A stretch of DNA of 13,539 nucleotides from an uncultured Clostridia bacterium (GTDB lineage Bacteria > Bacillota > Clostridia > Oscillospirales > Acutalibacteraceae), in NCBI GenBank assembly GCA_947165615.1, contig CAMVBD010000004.1, positions 1 through 13,539 of the forward strand, written 5' to 3'. The translations under genes and the position numbers were made by a program. The notes under the pieces are model-generated. The model had not been told where the DNA came from, ran no database searches, and worked only from the letters and a program-made list of their open reading frames with translations. This document shows positions 6,864 through 12,713 of this stretch, piece by piece (positions within the stretch are counted from its first letter, which is position 1; every line of letters begins with the position of its first letter).

Positions 6864-6893
6864 ACTATACCACATCAAGCCGGGCGTTGTCAA
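6864..6893 (-). promoter_or_regulatory. Strong promoter with no immediate gene
   Basis: On the - strand a perfect TTGACA (6893-6888), an 18-nt spacer and TATAGT (6869-6864). Transcription would run antisense through the pseudogene toward the XRE-membrane gene starting at 6458. It may be the original promoter of that gene, separated from it by the inserted fragment. Confidence 0.55.
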
Positions 6894-7003
6894 TTTCCGG
6901 TTTGTACCGCACCGGAAAACACCGTTCGCCCCGTCCGTTTCTCCGCGCCGCGCGTACGCAGCACAAACGGAAACACAGGCCAAATTACGAATATCGGAAA
7001 AGG

Positions 7004-7035
7004 AAAAATCGGCCACAAGGGTGACCGATTTTTTT
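7004..7035. terminator. Terminator after the AT-rich lipoprotein gene
   Basis: Arms 7004-7016 and 7021-7033 (AAAAATCGG...CCGATTTTT with CAC/GTG at the apex, loop AAGG). The single irregular position is G-U on - RNA and C-A on + RNA, favouring the - strand lipoprotein gene. The + strand carries seven T residues, so it may work both ways. Confidence 0.8.
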
Positions 7036-7068
7036 GAATTTGAAATAGGAAATTACCTTACAAAAATC

Positions 7069-7908
7069 TTACTTATTTAAATAATTATATGCATAAAGCG
7101 CATCTAAAATAACCGCTTTGTCTCCGGACGAAAGCGTCAAATCATAAGAATAATTGTCTCCCTCAAATCTTACGATCGTGTTTGCGGACGTCGCCATATC
7201 ATAAAGAACTTCCAGATCTGCAACAGATACGTCGGTTTGATCCAAAGTTTCCCATACAACGCCGCCATCATTATCATGGTTGATATCAAAGTATCTGAAC
7301 GCCTTTGTGTACTTTTTGGAATCGGTTGCGATAACGGCTTTCTTATAGAAGATCCAGTCATCACCGGTATAATTCCAACGGATTACGACCCATGCTTTAC
7401 CGTTTTGAAGGCCGATATAAGGAAGGACGTAACATCTTTCATCAATATATTCCGGCATCGCATTCGGCATGTACCACGTAATTTTCTCAACCTGATCGTA
7501 GTCCGTATAAAAACTGGTCAGAGAAGACTCTCCATGTTCATTCAACAAGGCGTCAAATGACGTTTCCGCTGCGGTCAGAACATCCAACTTTGTAACGTAG
7601 TTTTTCACGTCCGGATCCGCGTTATCATATTCTTTGCGCGCTTTTTGGATCGCATCTCCGCTGACAATTGTTATATCACCGATCGCAGAAATCTTTTCAT
7701 CTATTTTTTCGGCTTTTTCCTTCTTTTCGGTATCGTCTGTGGAAACAGGCACGTCGGAGGTATCATCAATTGTTGCAGGAACATCCGATCCTTTTTCGGC
7801 AGCCTCAGAATTGTTTGGATTCTTTGTCTCTGTTTCAGTCCCTGCTCCACATCCGAACATCAGAAAGATAAAACAAAATACAAGTACAATTGCAGATAGT
7901 TTCTTCAT
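7069..7908 (-). CDS. AT-rich surface lipoprotein with IGxITI helical repeat
   Basis: 279 residues. The signal peptide ends in lipobox LMFGC (Cys20) and is followed by a Thr/Asp/Ser-rich linker to about 68. Residues 69-122 (KIDEKISAIGDITI, then GDAIQKARKEYD, then DVLTAAETSFDALL) match the widespread Firmicute three-helix module of the form IxAIGxVTLxSxxAIxxARxAYDxL, usually found in cell-wall proteins. The rest (about 125-279) has a mixed fold with WVVIRWNYTGDDWIFYKKAVI and a C-terminal helix; I do not recognise it. AAGGAG lies 7 nt before the ATG. Codon use is much more AT-rich than in the flanking genes, as in the divergent XRE gene, which suggests the two were acquired together. It is expressed from the overlapping divergent promoter with a leader of about 210 nt. 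Confidence 0.87.
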   Translation of the reverse strand: MKKLSAIVLVFCFIFLMFGCGAGTETETKNPNNSEAAEKGSDVPATIDDTSDVPVSTDDTEKKEKAEKIDEKISAIGDITIVSGDAIQKARKEYDNADPDVKNYVTKLDVLTAAETSFDALLNEHGESSLTSFYTDYDQVEKITWYMPNAMPEYIDERCYVLPYIGLQNGKAWVVIRWNYTGDDWIFYKKAVIATDSKKYTKAFRYFDINHDNDGGVVWETLDQTDVSVADLEVLYDMATSANTIVRFEGDNYSYDLTLSSGDKAVILDALYAYNYLNK

Positions 7909-8035
7909 ATGATTACTCCTTATTTTACAATTTTCTTCTCGGTCTTTTTGTGTCCATCGACTTTCCGGTCAACCGCTTTTTCTGTCTGTGCCTTTGTTTG
8001 AAGTCTTCCAGGCATGGTTTTTGACCGCGTCTTTG

Positions 8036-8083
8036 CTAATTCTTACTTTTATCTGCAAAGGGGTAACCAGACAGAACTTGCAA
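8036..8083 (-). CDS. Possible 15-codon leader ORF
   Basis: A strong AGGAGG (8096-8091) stands 7 nt before a TTG that opens MQVLSGYPFADKSKN and a TAG stop, inside the long leader of the lipoprotein gene. A second reading of the same leader (GTG 8091, with a frame change at the five-A run 7972-7976) would give a basic protein of about 57 residues ending IVK just before the lipoprotein ribosome binding site. Either is speculative. Confidence 0.25.
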   Translation of the reverse strand: MQVLSGYPFADKSKN

Positions 8084-8105
8084 AAACTCACCTCCTACGT
8101 ATATG

Positions 8106-8157
8106 TTGACCGATTTTGGTTAATATGATTATATACCGTATTCGGTTAATATGTCAA
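8106..8157. promoter_or_regulatory. Overlapping divergent promoters with two dyad operators
   Basis: + strand: TTGACC (8106-8111), 17 nt, TTATAT (8129-8134), reading the small XRE gene. - strand: perfect TTGACA (8157-8152), 18 nt, perfect TATAAT (8133-8128), reading the lipoprotein gene. An 18-bp direct repeat with three mismatches (8110-8127 and 8136-8153) contains the dyads ACCG-ATTT-TGGT (8109-8120, imperfect) and ACCG-TATT-CGGT (8135-8146, perfect), 26 bp apart. The first overlaps the + strand -35, and the second lies in the - strand spacer. This is the layout expected for an XRE repressor that controls itself and its neighbour. Confidence 0.7.
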
Positions 8158-8175
8158 TAGGAGGATTTGTTTTTT

Positions 8176-8382
8176 ATGATTTCCTATGACAAATTATGGC
8201 AGACTATGAAAGAGAAAGGAGTTTCACAGTATACCCTGATAAAAAAATACAATATCAGTCCGGGACAGATCACCCGACTGAAACGGAACGAAAGCGTGAG
8301 CACACATACGATCGACATGTTTTGTAAAATACTAAAATGCAGCGTGGAAGACGTCATGCAGTATGTTGATGACGAAAAATAA
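8176..8382 (+). CDS. Small XRE/Cro-type repressor
   Basis: 68 residues, essentially only a helix-turn-helix of the HTH_26/YozG-like kind. It has KLWQTMKEKGVSQYTLIKKY, then ISPGQITRLKRNESVSTHTIDMFCKIL, then KCSVEDVMQYV. Family members of this length act as dimeric repressors of their own operon. I start at ATG 8176, with AGGAGG at 8159-8164; an in-frame TTG at 8167 is too close to that site. The gene is AT-rich like the lipoprotein divergent to it, shares its promoter region, and is closed by its own terminator. The two dyads in that region are the likely binding sites. Confidence 0.9.
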   Translation: MISYDKLWQTMKEKGVSQYTLIKKYNISPGQITRLKRNESVSTHTIDMFCKILKCSVEDVMQYVDDEK

Positions 8383-8415
8383 CCGCCGACAGTTAATTAA
8401 CCGTCAGCGGATTTT
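8383..8415 (+). terminator. Terminator of the small XRE gene
   Basis: Imperfect palindrome CCGCCGACAGTTAA / TTAACCGTCAGCGG (8383-8410, two mismatches) starts directly after the stop codon and is followed by ATTTTC. Confidence 0.7.
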
Positions 8416-8464
8416 CAATATTATTCTATTTGAACGGTTCTGTATTTGAGCGATTATAAATAAT

Positions 8465-8484
8465 CCCGCACCGCTTGCGGTGCG
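8465..8484. other. Isolated hairpin at the break of the IS fragment
   Basis: CCGCACCGC and GCGGTGCGG form a perfect 9-bp stem with two unpaired T residues. It lies exactly where similarity to the transposase N-terminus ends. Confidence 0.6.
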
Positions 8485-8485
8485 G

Positions 8486-8627
8486 CAACCGATTTTCTAT
8501 ACTCCCGTAAAACATCTTCACTTGGTAACCGGATCTTTGACTTAACACTGACGATTCCTCCCGGCTTTTTCTCCTCTCTATTATATCATATTTCTCTCTG
8601 TTTTCATTCTTATTTGTCAACAGCCCC
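8486..8627 (-). mobile_element. IS1182-type element, 5'-end remnant
   Basis: The - strand begins GGGGCTGTTGACAAA (8627-8613), the same 15 nt found inverted relative to the gene at the 3' end of the transposase remnant (12714-12728), as expected of terminal inverted repeats. It is followed by a TATAAT box, GGGAGG and a GTG start at 8548 opening MLSQRSGYQVKMFYGSIENRL. That resembles the start of IS1182 transposases (a short polar lead, Q-(I/V)-x-M-F, then SIEDLVP). The match stops after 21 codons at the hairpin 8465-8484. Outside the element, 8416-8464 shows nothing recognisable. Confidence 0.65.
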
Positions 8628-8755
8628 AGGTGGCGATCTCTGCCGTAAGGCAGAAGCACCGACCGAGGCGGGAGCCGATACCGCCGCCACCTACGAAGCG
8701 GGACCGCAAACCGTCAGAGTCGCCGTTAAAACGGCGAGGCGGCTCACGGAGCCGC
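8628..8755. other. Highly folded GC-rich segment, possible structured RNA or mobile hairpin element
   Basis: It begins right at the IS terminus. An 8-bp stem AGGTGGCG (8628-8635) / CGCCACCT (8685-8692) encloses CTGCC-GTAA-GGCAG (8640-8653) and GGCGG...CCGCC (8667-8671/8681-8685), forming a three-way junction. Three more hairpins follow: GCGG-GA-CCGC (8698-8707), CGCCGTT-AA-AACGGCG (8721-8736) and GCGGCTC-ACG-GAGCCGC (8739-8755). No open frame explains it. I do not recognise a known riboswitch or RNA family. Which strand is transcribed, if either, is not clear. Confidence 0.5.
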
Positions 8756-8784
8756 GCTACCGAAGTTGATTTAAACAAGAAATG

Positions 8785-8817
8785 CGCCCCGGGCGGATGG
8801 ATTTTCCGTTCGGGGCG
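8785..8817 (-). terminator. Nested hairpin downstream of the dockerin gene, possible terminator
   Basis: CGCCCCG (8785-8791) pairs with CGGGGCG (8811-8817), then a 2x2 internal loop, then CGGA (8794-8797) with TCCG (8805-8808). The T tract on the - strand is weak (CATTTCTTGTTT), so termination is uncertain. Confidence 0.45.
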
Positions 8818-8831
8818 TTAATAATATGATC

Positions 8832-8963
8832 AACGGCGAAGCCGTTCCGAAATATTCCGCGCAGCGGAATGCATCATGTTCCGGCGCAGCCGGGACGCAT
8901 CATTTTCGCGCAAGCGAAAGCATCACGTTTGCGCGGCAAAACGCAGCATTGCGCGCAGCGCGA
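8832..8963 (+). repeat. Linker-hairpin array B (linker GCATCAT)
   Basis: Six small hairpins in a row: AACGGC-GAA-GCCGTT (8832-8846), ATTCCGC-GCA-GCGGAAT (8854-8870), GTTCCGGC-GCA-GCCGGGAC (8878-8896), TTTCGC-GCAA-GCGAAA (8904-8919), GTTTGC-GCG-GCAAAAC (8927-8942, one extra A) and TTGCGC-GCA-GCGCGA (8949-8963). The links from the second hairpin on are GCATCAT (8871), GCATCAT (8897), GCATCAC (8920) and GCAGCAT (8943). Stems differ in sequence but stay paired. The array starts 5 nt after the dockerin stop codon and could double as its 3' end. Confidence 0.85.
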
Positions 8964-8968
8964 AGTGG

Positions 8969-10516
8969 TTACGCCTTCTTTCCCCATTCCGCGTCGGTAA
9001 AGCCGACGGCGCGGCGGAGGATCAGACGGGCGTCTGCGGCGGTGAGCGTTTCGCTCAGGTCCACGTCCGCGGCGAGGAACTCGCGCGTGCCGGCGGGGTA
9101 CGTTTCAAGCCCTACGGCCGCGCGCAGCGCCAGACGCGCGTCCGCGGCGGTCACGCTCTTATTGCCGTCCACGTCGCCAAGCATAAATCCGGGCTGACCG
9201 CCGGTTCCCTGATAGACGAGCTCCTTGCCGGGGATCGTCCAGGTATACATGCCGTCATATGTGACGTCGATCTTCACGGGTTCCAGCGTTTCCGGGTCAA
9301 TGTCGATCAAATCCCGGCGGACGACGAACAGATACTTGTCTTCCACACCGGGCAGCGGCTCGATTTCCGCAAGCACGTCGCCGTAGACCCCCTCGCTTTT
9401 CTTCGTAAACGTCGACCCGTATTCCTTTCCGTCGGGGCCGATCACAACGGTACAGGTCCCGGAGCCGTAGGGCGTTTTCATCTCGATCCAGACGGGATTG
9501 CCGGTCTCATCCAGGACCTGTTCAAACCCGGCGGCCTTTGCCGCGGCCAAATCGTCGAACACCCGCTCGGAATGCCCCCTCTCATCGCCGAAATCGTGGT
9601 CCTCCAGATAATAGTCGTATTTTTCGGAATAATAATAGTGCGTGACGTCGACCTTCGGGATCCCATCTTCTTCGATGCCGTTGGGATAGTAGGTCACCTC
9701 GTTCACGGTATAGATACCGTCCGGGTCGTCCCTGCTGACGCCGAGCACCCCGGAAGTTTCCATATGATACTCCGCGTCGATCGAATAACCTTCAAGCCTT
9801 TTGTTCCTTTTTTCCACATACGTCTCTTTTTTCGGTTCGGCCCTGGCGCCGTCCGGCAGGTCGAAAACGTTTTCGGTCTGCGTCGTACCGTAGACGCTGA
9901 CGGCGTCCTTTTTCGCGTAAAACTTCACGGTGGTCTCCCTGTCGATCCGGAAGGTGAGATCGACGCCCTCCGGGTGGAAGTCGATCGCGGAATCGAAAAG
10001 TTTCTTTTCATTCACGGTCAGCGAGCCCGTTCCGGCGATACGCAGGCCCGCGCCCCAGCCGTCGCCCCAGACGGTGACGCCCCCCAGGCGGCAGTCGCCG
10101 CTGACGCGGATCGTAAGGTCGTCGCCCATCATATTGGCGGATAACATATATTTGCCGCCGTCAAAGCCGGTCAGCGTCAAAGTGTTCGTCGCCAGATCGT
10201 ACGCGACGCCGTCGGGCAGCTTGTCCTGCAGGACCTTCCATTCGGAGGCGGCTTCGTCCCACTGGTTGCGAAACAGAACGTAACCGATCCCGTTAAATTC
10301 CTCGTCCCGCTTTGCCGTACCGTCCTCATTCAGCTCATTCAGCATCAGGAACGTGAACTGCAGCGCGAACGGGTTGGAACTGACCGCCGGGGTAAGCGGG
10401 CCGTTGTGACGCTCCGCCGGAGCGGGTTCCTCATCGCCCGCCGCCGCGGCCTGCAGCGAAAACGCCGCCGTGAAGATCAGCAGCAGGGCCAGAAAGAATG
10501 ACAGCTTTTTTTTCAT
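8969..10516 (-). CDS. Secreted dockerin-containing protein with carbohydrate-binding-like domain
   Basis: 515 residues. An N-terminal signal peptide ends near SLQAAAA. Residues about 45-230 contain a repetitive strand pattern (VAYDLATNTLTLTGFDGG, LTIRVSGDCRLGGV, LRIAGTGSLTVN, LTFRIDRETTV) like the beta-helical carbohydrate-binding-type domains of gut Firmicute surface proteins. A middle region (about 235-440) rich in Tyr, Asp and Glu is unrecognised. The C-terminus is a type I dockerin: DVDGNKSVTAADARLALR (from about 448) and ADVDLSETLTAADARLILR (from about 483) are its two calcium-loop/helix repeats. Dockerins attach proteins to cohesins, in cellulosomes or other assemblies, but no cohesin lies in this window. 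ATG 10516 follows AAAGGAG at 10 nt. It is divergent from the double-HTH gene. Confidence 0.88.
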   Translation of the reverse strand: MKKKLSFFLALLLIFTAAFSLQAAAAGDEEPAPAERHNGPLTPAVSSNPFALQFTFLMLNELNEDGTAKRDEEFNGIGYVLFRNQWDEAASEWKVLQDKLPDGVAYDLATNTLTLTGFDGGKYMLSANMMGDDLTIRVSGDCRLGGVTVWGDGWGAGLRIAGTGSLTVNEKKLFDSAIDFHPEGVDLTFRIDRETTVKFYAKKDAVSVYGTTQTENVFDLPDGARAEPKKETYVEKRNKRLEGYSIDAEYHMETSGVLGVSRDDPDGIYTVNEVTYYPNGIEEDGIPKVDVTHYYYSEKYDYYLEDHDFGDERGHSERVFDDLAAAKAAGFEQVLDETGNPVWIEMKTPYGSGTCTVVIGPDGKEYGSTFTKKSEGVYGDVLAEIEPLPGVEDKYLFVVRRDLIDIDPETLEPVKIDVTYDGMYTWTIPGKELVYQGTGGQPGFMLGDVDGNKSVTAADARLALRAAVGLETYPAGTREFLAADVDLSETLTAADARLILRRAVGFTDAEWGKKA

Positions 10517-10555
10517 TGTGATCAATCTCCTTTGCGCTATGATATCGCGTATTTG

Positions 10556-10564
10556 ATTGTACCA
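10556..10564 (-). promoter_or_regulatory. Extended -10 promoter of the dockerin gene
   Basis: On the - strand TGG-TACAAT (10564-10556), 39 nt before the start codon. The -35 region is weak, which suits an extended -10 promoter. Confidence 0.5.
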
Positions 10565-10619
10565 TATTCTGCCCGCGGGTTGCACGGTTCTTCCCGGAAA
10601 GACATTGGCAAAACGGGGA

Positions 10620-10648
10620 TTGCATTTTGCCGGCGAGAAGTTTATAAT
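10620..10648 (+). promoter_or_regulatory. Promoter of the double-HTH gene
   Basis: TTGCAT (10620-10625), 17-nt spacer, TATAAT (10643-10648), with the start codon at 10676. The divergent dockerin promoter is about 60 bp away. Confidence 0.75.
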
Positions 10649-10675
10649 GAAACAAACGGAAGGGGGCGCGGGAAT

Positions 10676-12442
10676 ATGACTTTCAGCGAAACGCTCAATC
10701 AATATCTGCGGGAGCTGAACGCCACCCGGGCCGCGCTGGCGCAGGCCTCGGGCGTGAGCGCCAGCGCGTTGAGCCGCTACTGCGCGGGGGAACGGGAGCC
10801 GGAGTACAACGGCGTTCAGATGGAAAAGCTGGCCGCCGGGATCGCCGCGCTGGCGGAGGAAAGGGGCGTATCCCACCCGAAAGAGGCGGTGCTTGCGGCG
10901 CTGAACGCCACCGTCCGTCCGGGGCTGCAGATCGGATACGACGCGTTCCTTCTCAACCTGAAAAACCTGCTGAAAACGCTGGACGTGCGCGGCGTATCGC
11001 TGGCGCGGGCGCTTTCCTACGATCCGTCGCATATTTCAAAGGTGCTTTCGGGACAGCGCAGACCCGGGAATATCGGTGAATTCACCGCGAATATCGCCGG
11101 GTATCTCTCCCGCAATTACGCCGCGGAGCCGGATATCGCGGCCATGGCGGCGCTGCTGGGGTGCAAAAAAAGCGAGCTGGACAGCGCCGGCGCGCGGTAT
11201 ACGGCGATCGTCCAATGGCTCGGTTCCAACCGGGCGCGGACGGAGGACCCGATCAACCGGTTTCTGCAGAATATGGATTCCTTCGACCTCAACACGTTTA
11301 TCCGCGCCATTCATTTTGACAAAATGCGCCTGCCGACGCTGCCCTTCCAGCTGCCCACCGTAAAAACCTATACCGGCACCGCGGAGATGATGGAAAGCGA
11401 GCTGGATTTTATCCGGGCCACGGTGCTGTCCCGCTCCATGGAGGACTGTATCCTGTACAGCGATATGCCCATCGAGGAGATGGCGGACAACCCGGAGTTC
11501 ACGAAAAAATGGATGGCCGGCATGGCCATGATGCTGAAAAAGGGGCTGCGGCTGAAGATCATTCACGACGTCTACCGGCCCTTCCCGGAGATGATGCTGG
11601 GGCTGGAGGGCAATATCCCCATGTATATGACGGGGCAGATCGAGCCCTATTATCTGCCCGCCGCGCAGGGCCGCGTGTTTTCCCATCTGCTGAAGGTCTC
11701 CGGCGCGGCGGCGCTGGAAGGCAGCGCCATCGCGGGGCGGCAGAACGAGGGGCGTTACCTGCTGACCAAGAGCAGAGAGGATCTGCGGTTTTACCGCCGC
11801 AAGGCGGAACGGCTGCTGGCCGCCGCACAGCCGCTAATGGAGATTTACCGCAGCGACCGGGCGGAGGCGTTCGCGGGCTTTATGCGCGGCCTGCCGGCGA
11901 AGGAGGAGCGGCGCATCGTCACCGGGAGCCTGCCGGTGTTCACGCTGCCGCCGGAGCTGCTGGACGGGCTGCTGACGGAAAACGGCGTATCGGAGCAGGA
12001 CGCGCGGCGGATCCGCCATTACCGTGACGAAGCGGCGGCAAACGCCGAGGCGCTGTCGGGCTGTCCCCGGATCGTTCTGTCCGTGCCGGTGCTCACCCGG
12101 TCGCAGTTTGCCGTATCGCCGCTGAACCTTTCCCTCTCCGAGATCTTTTTTGAAACAGATATCCCCTATACCTACGGGATCTACCTCGCCCATCTGGAGG
12201 CCACCCGGGCCTACGCCGCCGACCGCCCGAACGTGATCCTGGAGCCGAACCCCGCGCCCGTGTTCCGGAACGTCAGTTACACCGTCGTCGGCGAGCGGCT
12301 GGTGATCGTGTCCAAAAACAAAAGCCCGGCGATCCACTTCGCGATCCACCACCCGAAGATGGTACAGGCGTTCCTCGGCTTTCAGCCGCCCATCCGGGAA
12401 ACGGACGAACCTGAGTTGAGCGCGCCTGCGGCGCTGAGTTAA
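10676..12442 (+). CDS. Double XRE-type HTH protein with large uncharacterised C-terminal region
   Basis: 588 residues. Two Cro/C1-like helix-turn-helix domains lie at the N-terminus: residues 18-42 (TRAALAQASGVSASALSRYC, then AGEREP) and 106-130 (GVSLARALSYDPSHISKVLS, then GQRRP). The second looks adapted, like a degenerate duplicate. The remaining 450 residues contain no family I can name. They include MMESELDFIRATVL, then LRLKIIHDVYRPFPEMMLGL, IPMYMTGQIEPYY and, near the end, VVGERLVIVSKNKSP and AIHFAIHHPKMVQAFLGF. It has no membrane segment or signal peptide, so it should be cytoplasmic. The start follows GGAAGGGGG and a good promoter. The last residues, ELSAPAALS, and the stop codon are supplied by hairpin array C. 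It may regulate the divergent dockerin gene. Confidence 0.85.
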   Translation: MTFSETLNQYLRELNATRAALAQASGVSASALSRYCAGEREPEYNGVQMEKLAAGIAALAEERGVSHPKEAVLAALNATVRPGLQIGYDAFLLNLKNLLKTLDVRGVSLARALSYDPSHISKVLSGQRRPGNIGEFTANIAGYLSRNYAAEPDIAAMAALLGCKKSELDSAGARYTAIVQWLGSNRARTEDPINRFLQNMDSFDLNTFIRAIHFDKMRLPTLPFQLPTVKTYTGTAEMMESELDFIRATVLSRSMEDCILYSDMPIEEMADNPEFTKKWMAGMAMMLKKGLRLKIIHDVYRPFPEMMLGLEGNIPMYMTGQIEPYYLPAAQGRVFSHLLKVSGAAALEGSAIAGRQNEGRYLLTKSREDLRFYRRKAERLLAAAQPLMEIYRSDRAEAFAGFMRGLPAKEERRIVTGSLPVFTLPPELLDGLLTENGVSEQDARRIRHYRDEAAANAEALSGCPRIVLSVPVLTRSQFAVSPLNLSLSEIFFETDIPYTYGIYLAHLEATRAYAADRPNVILEPNPAPVFRNVSYTVVGERLVIVSKNKSPAIHFAIHHPKMVQAFLGFQPPIRETDEPELSAPAALS

Positions 12443-12476
12443 GCGGCTGCGCCTGAGTTGAGCGCGCCTGCGGCGC
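12412..12476 (-). repeat. Linker-hairpin array C (linker TCAACTCA), overlapping a gene end
   Basis: On the + strand the links are TGAGTTGA (12412), TGAGTTAA (12435) and TGAGTTGA (12454), followed by GCGCC-TGC-GGCGC (12422-12434), GGC-TGC-GCC (12445-12453) and a second GCGCC-TGC-GGCGC ending at 12476. Read on the - strand, the linker is TCAACTCA and all loops are GCA. The first unit and half of the second are translated as the C-terminus of the double-HTH protein, and the TAA stop lies in the variant linker. Confidence 0.8.
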
Positions 12477-12713
12477 AATTCCGGCGGATTCCTTCTTTCG
12501 TCTCTCCGCATTCCGTCGAGCAAAAAACGGGGCTTTATGAAAAATAGCGGGATGGAACAATAGGGATTTGGCAGGGTAACATCACGTAGCACGGCGCATT
12601 GCGCCTTCTGTCGTGTCCCCATATTTCATACGTAAATATTATAAGATCCAAGGTATTATCACAATTGAAACGTGAATGCCAGCCCAACCGCCAGACGTCG
12701 CGGGTCTCCAGTG
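12477..12713. other. Gene-free stretch
   Basis: No convincing gene. It holds a weak hairpin within GGCGCA-TTGCGCC near 12597 and AT-rich sequence around 12625-12665. No T-rich terminator for the double-HTH gene is obvious. The only open frames are antisense or lack ribosome binding sites. Confidence 0.4.

Noticed and set aside
8628..8755. Known riboswitch or T-box leader
   Set aside because: No recognisable conserved core, and no downstream gene in a suitable position on either strand.
8876..10144. 422-residue + strand open frame
   Set aside because: Antisense to the dockerin gene; its start lies within hairpin array B. A typical shadow frame in GC-rich DNA.
11834..12622. 262-residue - strand open frame
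   Set aside because: Antisense to the double-HTH gene; Arg-rich shadow product running through the hairpin array.
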